Part shown: piece after piece, positions 29,292 through 37,011 of the stretch
Layout: every line of letters begins with the position of its first letter
How positions within the stretch are numbered: the first letter of the stretch is position 1
Notes under the pieces: model-generated
Database searches by the model: none
Seen by the model: the letters and a program-made list of their open reading frames with translations, nothing else
Told to the model about the DNA's origin: nothing
Made by a program: the position numbers and the translations under genes
From: Cryobacterium algoritolerans
GTDB taxonomy: Bacteria; Actinomycetota; Actinomycetes; Actinomycetales; Microbacteriaceae
Assembly: GCF_004402785.1 (NCBI RefSeq)
Contig: NZ_SOFP01000023.1
Coordinates: 1-64,000, forward strand
DNA: 64,000 nucleotides
Direction: 5' to 3'

Positions 29292-30344
29292 TTACAGAAG
29301 GCCGGCCTGGGTCATCAGATCGGTGACCTTGGTGCTGTTGAGCTTCGACGGGTCGATCTTCGGCGCGTCGAGGTCGCTGATCGGCACGAGCGCGGGGTTC
29401 GCGCCGACACCGTCGACGATGGGGTATTCGAACGAGGTACCGGTCTGCAGGATGCTCTGGCCGGCCTTCCCTGTGATGAAGGCAAGGAACGCCTGCGCCG
29501 CGACCGGGTTGGGGCTGGACTCCAGCACTCCGCCGCCGGAGAGGCTGAGGAACGCGCCCGGGTCCTGGTTCTTGAAGTACAGCAGCTTGGTGTTCGAGCT
29601 GTTCTCGCCGGTGCCCTTCTGGTCGCCGAACCAGTAGTAGTGGTAGATCACGCCGCCGGGGATCTCGCCCGCGTTGATGGCCTTCATCACCGTGCTGTTG
29701 CCCTTGTAGATGACGGTGTTGCTTTTCATCGCCTTGAGCCAGGCAGTCGTCGCCGACTCGCCCTTGAGTTCGAGCATGGCGCTGACAATGGCCTGGAAGT
29801 CTGCGCCGGACGGCGAGGCCGCCCAGCGGCCCTTCCAGCTCGGGTCGGCGAGGTCGAGCAGCGACTTCGGCAGCTGGTCCTCGGTGAGGAGCGCCGGGTT
29901 GTAGGCGAACACGGTCGAGCGGGCCGCGATGCCGGTCCAGTTGCCGGTGCTCGGCTGGAACTGCGCCGGCACCTGGGCGAGGGTCGCCGCATCGACCGGG
30001 CTGAAGAGCCCGGCGTTGTCGACGAGGCTTATCGCCGGCGAGTTCTCGGTGAGGAAGACGTCGGCCTTCGACGCCGCCCCCTCCTGCACGAGCTGGTTGC
30101 CGAGCTCGGAGTCGTCGCCGTTGCGCAGCGTGACCTCGACGCCGGTCTTCTTGGTGAACTCGTCGGCCCAGGCCTGGGTGAGTTCCTCGTGCTGCGCGTT
30201 GTAGACGGTGATGGACCCGGACGGCTTCCCGCCGGACGTTGCCTCGGGGCCGGATGCCGCGCCGTTCGCGCTGCAGGCGGTCGCGCCCAGCACGGTCACC
30301 CCGGCGATACCGGCGATCATGGCCCATCTGCGTGTCAGTCTCAT
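29292..30344 (-). CDS. fbpA: Ferric iron ABC transporter, substrate-binding lipoprotein
   Basis: Extracytoplasmic iron-binding protein of 350 residues. A basic start, hydrophobic segment and lipobox ending ATAC (residues about 21-24) indicate a lipoprotein. The mature part follows the FbpA fold: ITVYNAQHEELTQAWADEF, ADVFLTENSPAI, and the tyrosine pair in GGVIYHYYWFGDQ that coordinates iron in this family. First gene of the operon, 46 bases from a near-consensus iron box, so expression should rise on iron limitation. Confidence 0.9.
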   Translation of the reverse strand: MRLTRRWAMIAGIAGVTVLGATACSANGAASGPEATSGGKPSGSITVYNAQHEELTQAWADEFTKKTGVEVTLRNGDDSELGNQLVQEGAASKADVFLTENSPAISLVDNAGLFSPVDAATLAQVPAQFQPSTGNWTGIAARSTVFAYNPALLTEDQLPKSLLDLADPSWKGRWAASPSGADFQAIVSAMLELKGESATTAWLKAMKSNTVIYKGNSTVMKAINAGEIPGGVIYHYYWFGDQKGTGENSSNTKLLYFKNQDPGAFLSLSGGGVLESSPNPVAAQAFLAFITGKAGQSILQTGTSFEYPIVDGVGANPALVPISDLDAPKIDPSKLNSTKVTDLMTQAGLL

Positions 30345-30390
30345 CGTGTCGGATGCCCCGTCTGTCGTGCGGGCAGCGCCCGCGATATTA

Positions 30391-30409
30391 TTAGGTAAGC
30401 CTACCCTAA
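30391..30409. promoter_or_regulatory. DtxR/IdeR iron box upstream of fbpABC
   Basis: TTAGGTAAGCCTACCCTAA matches the actinobacterial consensus TTAGGTTAGCCTAACCTAA at 17 of 19 positions. It should bind Fe(II)-loaded DtxR/IdeR and shut off fbpA. Its right end overlaps the stop codon of the TetR gene at 30406-30408. Confidence 0.9.
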
Positions 30410-31059
30410 TCCATCGAGGTCGTTGTCGTGGTGCCGAGAGCCCCGGAGGCGAGGCCGAGTTCGTGTTCGGCCACGGTGCGCACGAGCCCGCGCAGGGATC
30501 CGGCGTGGCCGTAGCGCACGACGGCGTGGGCGTTCAGCCCGTCGATGATGCCGAGCAGCTGCCAGGCGACCGCATCGGGGTCGTCGACGGTGAACTCGCC
30601 GGCGGCGACACCTGAGCGCAGAAGGCCGGAGACGAAGGCCTGCCAGGCATCCATTTGCACGCCCACCTCGATGGCCAGGGCGGTATTGCGCCGGCCAAAG
30701 CTCCAGGCGTCGAGCCAGAGGGCGGTGACAGGGCTGCGGTCCGGCCCGAGCAGGGAGTCGATCAGGGCGCCGAGCGCCGCGACCTGGCGTGCGCACGACG
30801 CCAGTTCCTCGGCGACCTCGCCGATTTCAGCCGCAACGATGGCGGCGAAGGTGTCGGCGACCAGCACATCCATGCTCGGCTGGTAGTGGCTGACCAGCGC
30901 GGGAGTCACCCCGATCCGGGCGGCGACGCCGCGCAGGGTGATGCCGGCCAGACCGTCGGCCAGGGCAATCTCCCGCGCGGCCGCGGCGACCTCGGCCGCA
31001 CGGTCGGCCGGCGACTTGCGGCGGGCGCCTGGCCGAGGATCGCTCTGGACGGTTGACAT
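30406..31059 (-). CDS. TetR/BetI-type transcriptional regulator beside the agmatine genes
   Basis: 217-residue repressor. The helix-turn-helix is at about 25-65 (ALADGLAGITLRGVAARIGVTPALVSHY), followed by a BetI-like C-terminal ligand domain. The ATG at 31059 follows GAGGT. It is divergent from aguB-aguA with a clear palindrome between, so it probably represses agmatine catabolism and itself. The TAG lies inside the fbp iron box, so transcripts of this gene run towards the fbpA promoter. Confidence 0.85.
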   Translation of the reverse strand: MSTVQSDPRPGARRKSPADRAAEVAAAAREIALADGLAGITLRGVAARIGVTPALVSHYQPSMDVLVADTFAAIVAAEIGEVAEELASCARQVAALGALIDSLLGPDRSPVTALWLDAWSFGRRNTALAIEVGVQMDAWQAFVSGLLRSGVAAGEFTVDDPDAVAWQLLGIIDGLNAHAVVRYGHAGSLRGLVRTVAEHELGLASGALGTTTTTSMD

Positions 31060-31094
31060 GGGACCTCAGTGTATATAGCTTTGCTTCTACCTTG

Positions 31095-31110
31095 TTGATC
31101 ATGCGATCAA
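31095..31110. promoter_or_regulatory. Palindromic operator TTGATC-N4-GATCAA
   Basis: Six-base perfect arms with a four-base centre, midway between the TetR gene and aguB. Size and symmetry fit a TetR dimer site. It lies 30 bases before the aguB start, where bound repressor would block transcription. Confidence 0.65.
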
Positions 31111-31139
31111 TTAACCCTCGCAGCCTCACCGGAGATCTC

Positions 31140-32306
31140 ATGCGCCTCATCCCTGCCCCCGACATCGCCGTCCCGCTCACCCGCGTCAGCCCCGAGGCCG
31201 CCGCCCCGCTCCGGGTCGCACTCGTGCAGCACCGGTGGCAGGCCGACCCGGCGGCGCTCACCGGGGAGCTGGCCGACGGCATCCGTCTCGCCGCAGCGGA
31301 GGGTGCGAAGGTGGTGTTCCTGCCCGAGCTCACCCTGTCCCGTTACCCGGGAAACGAGCGGGCAACGGGTGTCCCCAAGCTCGGCGCCGAGGATCTGCTG
31401 ACCGGACCGACGTTCGCGTTCGCGGCCGCGCAGGCGCGCGAACACGGCATCGTCGTGCACGCCTCGCTCTACGAACGCCCGGACGACGACGACACCCCGG
31501 CCGACCCGCGCGGCTACAACACGGCCATCCTCGTCTCGCCGGCCGGCGCGCTGCTCGGCCGCACGCGCAAGCTGCACATCCCGGTCACCGAGGGCTACTA
31601 CGAGGACACCTGGTTCCGGCCGGGCCCGGCCGAGGACGCCTACCCGGTCTACGCACCGGACGAGCTCGATGGTGCGCGCCTGGGCCTGCCGACCTGCTGG
31701 GACGAGTGGTTCCCCGAGGTGTCCCGGCTCTACGGCCTCGCCGGCGCGCAGCTGCTGGTCTACCCGACGGCGATCGGCTCAGAGCCGGGGTTCCCGGCCT
31801 TCGACACCCAACCGATCTGGCAGCACGTGATCGTGGCCAACGGCATCACCAGCGGCCTGTTCATGGTGGTGCCGAACCGGCACGGCGACGAGGGCGACCT
31901 GACCTTCTACGGCTCGTCCTTCATCTCCGACCCCTACGGCCGCGTGCTCGCACAGGCGCCGCGGGACGAGTCCGTCGTGCTGGTCGCCGACCTCGACCTG
32001 GCCCAGCGCGAGGAGTGGCTCGCGCTGTTCCCGTTCCTCGGCACCCGCCGGCCGGACAGCTATGCCGGTCTGACCGCGCCGGTCGACCCGGCGCGCCCGT
32101 TCGGCGCGACGGGGTTCGCCGCAGGTTCCGCCGTGGATTCCGCCGCCGTTTCCGCCGCCGCTTCGGTCGCCGCTTCGGTCGCCGGTTCCGCCGCCGCTTC
32201 CGCCGCCGCTTCGGTCGCCGCTTCGGTCGCCGGTTCGGTCGCCGGTTCGGTCGCCGGTTCCGCCGCCGCTTCGGTCGCCGCTTCGCCGAACGAGGCACGG
32301 TCGTGA
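31140..32306 (+). CDS. aguB: N-carbamoylputrescine amidase (nitrilase superfamily) with a repetitive tail
   Basis: Hydrolyses N-carbamoylputrescine to putrescine, CO2 and ammonia. The catalytic triad is visible: Glu63 in LPELTLSRYP, Lys144 in RTRKLHIPV and Cys186 in PTCWDEWFPE. The core ends near residue 320 with FLGTRRPDSYAGL. After it come about 65 residues made almost only of Ala, Ser, Val and Gly repeats, absent from usual family members of about 290-300 residues. The ATG at 31140 has GGAG upstream. The TGA overlaps the aguA GTG. Confidence 0.9.
   Translation: MRLIPAPDIAVPLTRVSPEAAAPLRVALVQHRWQADPAALTGELADGIRLAAAEGAKVVFLPELTLSRYPGNERATGVPKLGAEDLLTGPTFAFAAAQAREHGIVVHASLYERPDDDDTPADPRGYNTAILVSPAGALLGRTRKLHIPVTEGYYEDTWFRPGPAEDAYPVYAPDELDGARLGLPTCWDEWFPEVSRLYGLAGAQLLVYPTAIGSEPGFPAFDTQPIWQHVIVANGITSGLFMVVPNRHGDEGDLTFYGSSFISDPYGRVLAQAPRDESVVLVADLDLAQREEWLALFPFLGTRRPDSYAGLTAPVDPARPFGATGFAAGSAVDSAAVSAAASVAASVAGSAAASAAASVAASVAGSVAGSVAGSAAASVAASPNEARS
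32110..32296 (+). repeat. Minisatellite at the 3' end of aguB
   Basis: Nested six- and nine-base units (gccgct, tcggtc, gccggttcc) repeated through about 185 bases, encoding AASVAAS/VAGS-type repeats. The frame is kept to the stop. It probably arose by slippage and could vary in length between strains. Confidence 0.85.
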
Positions 32307-33418
32307 CGTGGCGGATGCCGGCCGAGACGGCACCGCAGGACCGAGTCTGGATGGCGTTCCCCGCGTCGGGCTACACGCTGGGCAACGACGCCGGCTCGGC
32401 CGCGGAGGCACGTCAGGCCTGGGCCGACGTGGCCCACGCCGTGCTCGAGTTCGAGCCCGTCACGATGGTCGTCGATCCGGCCGAGGCCGCCGTGGCCCGC
32501 CGGTACCTGTCCGGGGCGGTCGAGATCATCGAGGCACCGCTCGACGACGCGTGGATGCGCGACATCGGTCCGAGCTTCGTGCTCGACGAGGACGACCCCG
32601 GCGCTGGGGAACGCGGCGCGGTCGAACCCGGCGCGGGGGAGCCCAGCGCTGTCGGACCCGGCGCGGGGGAGCCCAGCGCTGTCGAACTCGGCGCGGTCGA
32701 CTGGACCTTCAACGGCTGGGGCGGCCAGGACTGGGCCCGCTGGGCCAAGGACGCCGAGATCGGCCGCCTGGTCACAGGGGCATCGGGGGCCACCGGCATC
32801 CCCTCGCTGCTCGTGAACGAGGGCGGGGGCATCCAGGTCGACGGGCTGGGCACGGTGCTGGCGACCCTGAGCGTGCAGCTGGACCCGGGGCGCAACCCGC
32901 AGGCCGACCGCGCCACGGTCGAGGCCGAATTGGCGCGCACGATCGGGGCCACGCACGTGGTCTGGCTGCCGCGCGGGCTCACCCGCGACCAGGAGCGTTA
33001 CGGCACCTGGGGCCACGTGGACATCGTCGCAGCGATCCCCTCCCCCGGCATGCTGCTGGTGCACTCCCAGGACGACCCGGCACATCCCGACTATCCGGTC
33101 ACCCGGGAGCTGCGCCGGATGCTGGCCGAGTCGACGGATGCCGCGGGCAGCCCCTGGACCATCATCGACCTGCCCGCCCCGGCCACGCTCTCCGATTCGG
33201 AGGGGTTTGTGGACTACAGCTACGTCAACCACCTCGTGGTGAACGGCGGCGTGATCGCCTGCAGCTTCGGCGAGAAACGCGCCGACGAGGCCGCACGGGA
33301 GATCCTCGCCGCGGCCTACCCCGGCCGGAGTGTGATCGCGGTCGAGGCCAGGCCGTTGTTCGCACGAGGCGGCGGCATCCACTGCATCACGCAGCAGCAG
33401 CCGTCCGTCCCGGCGTGA
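32303..33418 (+). CDS. aguA: Agmatine deiminase with a repetitive insert
   Basis: Converts agmatine to N-carbamoylputrescine and ammonia; pairs with AguB. The 371 residues contain WMAFPASGYTLG, the active-site loop APLDDAWMRDIGPSFV, NEGGGIQVDG, and the nucleophile Cys361 in GGGIHCITQQQP. Between SFVLDEDD and DWTFNGWGG about 30 residues of GAGEPSAV-type repeats are inserted where relatives have a short loop. The GTG at 32303 overlaps the aguB stop. Confidence 0.92.
   Translation: MTWRMPAETAPQDRVWMAFPASGYTLGNDAGSAAEARQAWADVAHAVLEFEPVTMVVDPAEAAVARRYLSGAVEIIEAPLDDAWMRDIGPSFVLDEDDPGAGERGAVEPGAGEPSAVGPGAGEPSAVELGAVDWTFNGWGGQDWARWAKDAEIGRLVTGASGATGIPSLLVNEGGGIQVDGLGTVLATLSVQLDPGRNPQADRATVEAELARTIGATHVVWLPRGLTRDQERYGTWGHVDIVAAIPSPGMLLVHSQDDPAHPDYPVTRELRRMLAESTDAAGSPWTIIDLPAPATLSDSEGFVDYSYVNHLVVNGGVIACSFGEKRADEAAREILAAAYPGRSVIAVEARPLFARGGGIHCITQQQPSVPA
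32596..32699 (+). repeat. Tandem repeat inside aguA
   Basis: Two near-identical 30-base units containing gcgcgggggagcccagcgct, plus degenerate flanking copies. They encode the acidic GAGEPSAV segment inserted into the enzyme. Frame is preserved. Confidence 0.8.
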
Positions 33419-33438
33419 CGATGGCGGCCGCCGCAGCG

Positions 33439-33522
33439 GCGAGCGCGCCACTTGCGCCGCAACGCTCCTGGCACACCTGGCGCGCAACGGCGCTGTAGGC
33501 GCGCTCGAGCCTGCCGCGGCCC
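33439..33522. repeat. 84-base repeat, copy 1
   Basis: Identical to 33579-33662. Each copy is itself an interrupted palindrome: GAGCGCGCC at 33441-33449 pairs with GGCGCGCTC at 33498-33506, and inner GC-rich words pair as well. Could act as a terminator. Confidence 0.9.
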
Positions 33523-33578
33523 AGCCCCGGCATCCAGTCGCGGCACCCGGCACGGCACCCGGCACCCGGCACGTCACT

Positions 33579-33662
33579 GCGAGCGCGCCACTTGCGCCGC
33601 AACGCTCCTGGCACACCTGGCGCGCAACGGCGCTGTAGGCGCGCTCGAGCCTGCCGCGGCCC
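33579..33662. repeat. 84-base repeat, copy 2
   Basis: Exact second copy of 33439-33522, offset by 140 bases. The perfect identity over non-coding sequence implies a recent duplication. Confidence 0.9.
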
Positions 33663-33714
33663 GATGGTGGCTTCCCGGCCGCAGCATGCGGTCGCGGCGC
33701 TGACGGCGATCGGG

Positions 33715-34596
33715 TCAGCGCGGGGGCATCCGGATGGCGCCGTCGAGCCGGATCGTGTCGCCGTTGAGCATCGGGTTCTCCACGATGTGCCGCACCAGGG
33801 CCGCGAAGTCGGCCGGGTCGCCCAGCCGGGCCGGGTGCGGCACGGATGCCGCGAGCGACTCGCGCACGGTCTCCGGCAGTCCCCGCAGCAACGGGGTGTC
33901 GAAGATGCCCGGGGCGATGGCGACCACCCGGATCAGCGACCTGGCGAACTCGCGGGCGAGCGGCAACGTCATTGCGGCGACCCCGCCCTTGGACGCCGCG
34001 TAGGCGGCCTGCCCGATCTGCCCGTCGAAGGCGGCGACCGAGGCCGTGTTGATGATCACGCCGCGCTCCGGGATGCCGGACCGCGCGCCGGGCGCTGAGC
34101 CGGGCTCCGGGGCGGGATGTGCACCGGAGTCTGTCCCCAAGCGGGGGGCGGAGCCGGAGTCTGCGTGCTCGCGAAAGCCCGCGCCTGCACCGCCGACCGG
34201 GTCGGTGGCCTGGATCGCTGCCGCGGCCAGCCGGATCACGTTGAAGGTGCCGACGAGGTTGATCCGGATCACCCGGTCGAACTCGTCCAGCGGCAGCGGG
34301 CCGTCCCGGCCGACCGTGCGTTGCCCGGGGGCGATGCCCGCGCAGTTGACCACGATCCGCAGCGGCCCGAGCATGGTCGCCGCGTCGACCGCGGCCTGCA
34401 CGTCCTCGGCGCGGGTGACGTCGCCCGGAACGAACCGGGCCCGGCGGCCGAGCGTTGCGGCCGCCTGATCTCCCGGGGAGCCGGGCAGGTCGAGCAGCAC
34501 GACGGCTGCGCCGGCCGCGGCCAGGGAGGTTGCGGTGGCCAGGCCGAGACCGGATGCCGCGCCGGTGACGAGCGCGGAGCATCCGTCGATGCGCAT
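33715..34596 (-). CDS. Short-chain dehydrogenase, 3-hydroxyacyl-CoA dehydrogenase type
   Basis: NAD-dependent dehydrogenase, probably of 3-hydroxyacyl-CoA in fatty acid or branched-chain oxidation given its thiolase partner. The 293 residues have the cofactor motif VTGAASGLGLATA, NCAGIAPG, the catalytic Ser of NTASVAAFDG and the YAASKGG motif. The region between GTFNVIRLAAAAIQ and GVIINTAS holds about 35 extra residues rich in Gly, Ser, Ala and Pro that typical family members (about 255 residues) lack. The ATG overlaps the thiolase TGA by one base. Confidence 0.87.
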   Translation of the reverse strand: MRIDGCSALVTGAASGLGLATATSLAAAGAAVVLLDLPGSPGDQAAATLGRRARFVPGDVTRAEDVQAAVDAATMLGPLRIVVNCAGIAPGQRTVGRDGPLPLDEFDRVIRINLVGTFNVIRLAAAAIQATDPVGGAGAGFREHADSGSAPRLGTDSGAHPAPEPGSAPGARSGIPERGVIINTASVAAFDGQIGQAAYAASKGGVAAMTLPLAREFARSLIRVVAIAPGIFDTPLLRGLPETVRESLAASVPHPARLGDPADFAALVRHIVENPMLNGDTIRLDGAIRMPPR

Positions 34597-35801
34597 CAGA
34601 GCCTCTCGATGATGGTGGCGTTGGCCATGCCGCCGCCCTCGCACATGGTCTGCAGGCCCCACCGGCCGCCGGTGAGTTCGAGGTGGTTGAGTAGGGTACC
34701 GAGCAGCCGGGTGCCGGAGGAGCCGAGCGCGTGGCCGAGGGCGATGGCGCCGCCGCGCGGGTTGAGCAGGGCCGGGTCGGCGCCCATTTCGCGCAGCCAG
34801 ACGAGCGGCACGCTGGCGAACGCCTCGTTGACCTCGTAGGCGTCGAGGTCGTCGATGCCGAGGCCCGAGCGTTCGAGGATGCGCCGGGTCGCCGGGATCA
34901 CGCCGGTCAACATCAGCTTCGGGTCGCTTCCGGTGACCGCGAAGCTGTGGAACCGGGCGCGCGGGTTGAGGCCGAGCTCGGCGGCCCGCTTCGCGCTCAT
35001 GATCAGGGCCGCGGACGCCCCGTCGGTGAGCGGGGAGGAGTTGCCTGCCGTGATGTGCCAGTCGAGTGTCGGGAACCGGGAGGCGAGCGCGTCGGTGCGG
35101 AATGCGGGCGGCAGCCCGGCCAGGGAGTCAAGGGTGGTGCCGGGGCGAATGGTCTCGTCGTCGATGACGACCCGGCCGTCGGGCAGGGTGGTCGGCCGGA
35201 GCTCGCCGGCGAAGTCGCCGCGTTCGGCCGCGGCCGCGGCGAGGCGGTGGGAGCGGGCGGCGAAGGCATCCAGCTCGCGGCGGCCGAGCCGCCACTGCTG
35301 GTTGATCAGCTCGGCCGAGACGCCCTGGCTCACCAGCCCCTGCGGGTAGCGGGCGTGCATCAGGCTACCGTGCGGGTCCTGGCCGGGGGCCGATCCCTGC
35401 TTCGTGCCGAGAGAGGAGCCCAGCGGCACCCGGCTCATCGATTCGACGCCGCAGGCGATGACCACGTCGCAACTGCCGGACATGACCGCCTGCGCAGCGA
35501 AGGTGGCGGCCTGCTGGCTCGAGCCGCACTGCCGGTCGATGGTTGTTCCCGGCACCGTATCGGGGAAACCGGCGCTCAGCAGAGCGGTGCGCACCACGTT
35601 GTAGCTCTGCTCGCCGACCTGGCTGACGCAGCCGCCGATCACGTCCTCGATCAGCGCGGGGTCGAGGCCGTTGCGGCTGACCAGTTCGCGCAGCACGCCG
35701 GCCAGCAGGTCGGCCGGGTGCACACCGGACAGGGCACCCCCCGGCTTGCCCCGGCCCGACGCGGTGCGGACGACATCGACGATGACAGCATCATTGCTCA
35801 T
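34596..35801 (-). CDS. Acetyl-CoA C-acyltransferase (thiolase)
   Basis: Cleaves 3-ketoacyl-CoA in beta-oxidation. The 401 residues hold the nucleophile Cys92 in DRQCGSSQQ, the NEAFA motif, the catalytic His in NPRGGAIALGHALGSSG, and the second active Cys in MCEGGGMANATI. The first and last motifs place it with degradative thiolases. It forms a two-gene unit with the downstream SDR dehydrogenase, supplying two consecutive steps of acyl-CoA oxidation. Confidence 0.9.
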   Translation of the reverse strand: MSNDAVIVDVVRTASGRGKPGGALSGVHPADLLAGVLRELVSRNGLDPALIEDVIGGCVSQVGEQSYNVVRTALLSAGFPDTVPGTTIDRQCGSSQQAATFAAQAVMSGSCDVVIACGVESMSRVPLGSSLGTKQGSAPGQDPHGSLMHARYPQGLVSQGVSAELINQQWRLGRRELDAFAARSHRLAAAAAERGDFAGELRPTTLPDGRVVIDDETIRPGTTLDSLAGLPPAFRTDALASRFPTLDWHITAGNSSPLTDGASAALIMSAKRAAELGLNPRARFHSFAVTGSDPKLMLTGVIPATRRILERSGLGIDDLDAYEVNEAFASVPLVWLREMGADPALLNPRGGAIALGHALGSSGTRLLGTLLNHLELTGGRWGLQTMCEGGGMANATIIERL

Positions 35802-35852
35802 GCCCTCAGCCTAGGCTTCCGCCCGGTCACCGATGCTGTGCGCCCAGCGAGG

Positions 35853-35948
35853 GTGGCCAACTCATCAGATGTGACGCGGCATCCGCACTGCACCGCACTG
35901 GTCAGGGGAACCGTGCGAGGCCGCGGGTGGATTCCCTGAGTTAGCCAC
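35853..35948. terminator. Palindrome after the RNA methyltransferase gene (CCAACTCA family)
   Basis: Arms GTGGCCAACTCA (35853-35864) and CTGAGTTAGCCAC (35936-35948) pair with one mismatch around a loop of about 70 bases. Related to the palindrome at 36878-36970 on the other side of the methyltransferase. Confidence 0.5.
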
Positions 35949-35977
35949 GGCGAAGCGCGGCGACCGGCGGGTGCGGG

Positions 35978-36775
35978 TCAGCCGGAGAGCGCCCACATCG
36001 CGACGGCACTGGCCGCGGCGACGTTGAGCGAATCGATCCCGTGCTTCATCGGGATCTGCACCACGCTGTCGGATGCCGCGAGCGCGTCGTCGGTGAGTCC
36101 CTCGCCCTCTGCGCCGAGCAGCAGTGCCAGCCGTTCGTGGTCGGTGCCGCGGAAGTCGCGAAGGCTCACGGCATCCTCGGCCAGGGCGAGCGCCGCCACG
36201 TGGAAACCGTGCCGGTCCAACAGTGCGCGGATGCTCGGCCAGTCGCCCACCCGGGTCCAGGGAACCTGCAGCACCGTACCCATCGACACCCGGATGGCCC
36301 GGCGGTAGAACGGGTCGGAACAGCGCGGTGTGACCAGGATCGCGTCCGCGCCGATCGCACCGGCCGAGCGGAAGATGGCGCCCACGTTCGTGGGGTCGGA
36401 AACGTTTTCAAGGATGACGATCCGGCGGGCGCCCGCGAGCAGGGCGTCGGGGCCCGGCAGCTCGGGGCGGTGCATCGCGGCAATCACCCCGCGGTGCAGG
36501 ATGTATCCGGTCAACTCCGCGAGCAACTCCCCCGGCCCGACGAACACGGGCACGTCGTCGCCGACGAGCGCCCGCGCCTCCTCGATCGTGTTGCCGAGCG
36601 CCAGCACCGACCGGGGCCGGTGCCCGGCCCGCAGTGCACGCTCCAGAACCAATGCCGATTCGGCTATATACAGGCCGTGCTCGGTGCCGCTGGCCTTTTT
36701 CAGGGCGACATCGGTCAGGTGGGCGTAGTCGACCAGCCTCGGATCGCTGAGGTCGCTGATCTCGATGACGGGCAT
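35978..36775 (-). CDS. TrmH/SpoU-family RNA 2'-O-methyltransferase
   Basis: SAM-dependent ribose methylation of tRNA or rRNA; a trefoil-knot (SPOUT) enzyme. Of its 265 residues, the N-terminal third resembles the L30e-like RNA-binding domain. The C-terminal part has the three SpoU motifs: NVSDPTNVGAIFRSAGAIGA, LLLGAEGEGLT and IPMKHGIDSLNVAAASAVAM. The ATG at 36775 is used; a TTG lies six bases upstream. The target nucleotide cannot be assigned. It stands alone, bracketed by two related palindromes. Confidence 0.88.
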   Translation of the reverse strand: MPVIEISDLSDPRLVDYAHLTDVALKKASGTEHGLYIAESALVLERALRAGHRPRSVLALGNTIEEARALVGDDVPVFVGPGELLAELTGYILHRGVIAAMHRPELPGPDALLAGARRIVILENVSDPTNVGAIFRSAGAIGADAILVTPRCSDPFYRRAIRVSMGTVLQVPWTRVGDWPSIRALLDRHGFHVAALALAEDAVSLRDFRGTDHERLALLLGAEGEGLTDDALAASDSVVQIPMKHGIDSLNVAAASAVAMWALSG

Positions 36776-36877
36776 CCGCAAAGTCTAGCGGCGCCCCGCG
36801 CGACCTGGACGGTCCGCCGGTGCGCGGGCGCCCCGGTGGCCGGGTTCTCGCGTGCCCGGGTGCCCGCGTGCCCGGGT

Positions 36878-36970
36878 GGCCAACTCAGGAGATCCGGGAC
36901 CGGGCGAACAGGCCGAGCCCGGACTAGTGCGATGGTTCCCGGATGCCGCGGCAGATCTCCTGAGTTAGCC
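36878..36970. terminator. Palindrome after gabD (CCAACTCA family)
   Basis: Arms GGCCAACTCAGGAGATC (36878-36894) and GATCTCCTGAGTTAGCC (36954-36970) pair with one mismatch around about 59 bases. It lies between gabD and the methyltransferase, both read leftward, so it would terminate gabD. Confidence 0.6.
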
Positions 36971-37011
36971 CCGACTCGGCGGGGCACGGGGGCAACCCGG
37001 GCGGGCAGGCC

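Larger units (their letters stand above)
33419..33714. other. Intergenic region with a duplicated 84-base palindromic unit
   Basis: 296 bases between the convergent aguA and SDR genes. It consists mostly of the two 84-base repeats annotated below, with a GGCACCC-type micro-repeat (about 33542-33570) between them. No gene is supported. Confidence 0.7.

Noticed and set aside
29281-30327. Upstream extension of the fbpB frame across fbpA
   Set aside because: The extension is a compositional shadow of fbpA; fbpB starts at 29280 where membrane-protein sequence follows.
32060-34582. 840-codon open frame on the minus strand opposite aguA and through the SDR
   Set aside because: High-GC shadow frame, Arg/Gly/Pro-rich with no motif; real genes with catalytic residues occupy the other frames.
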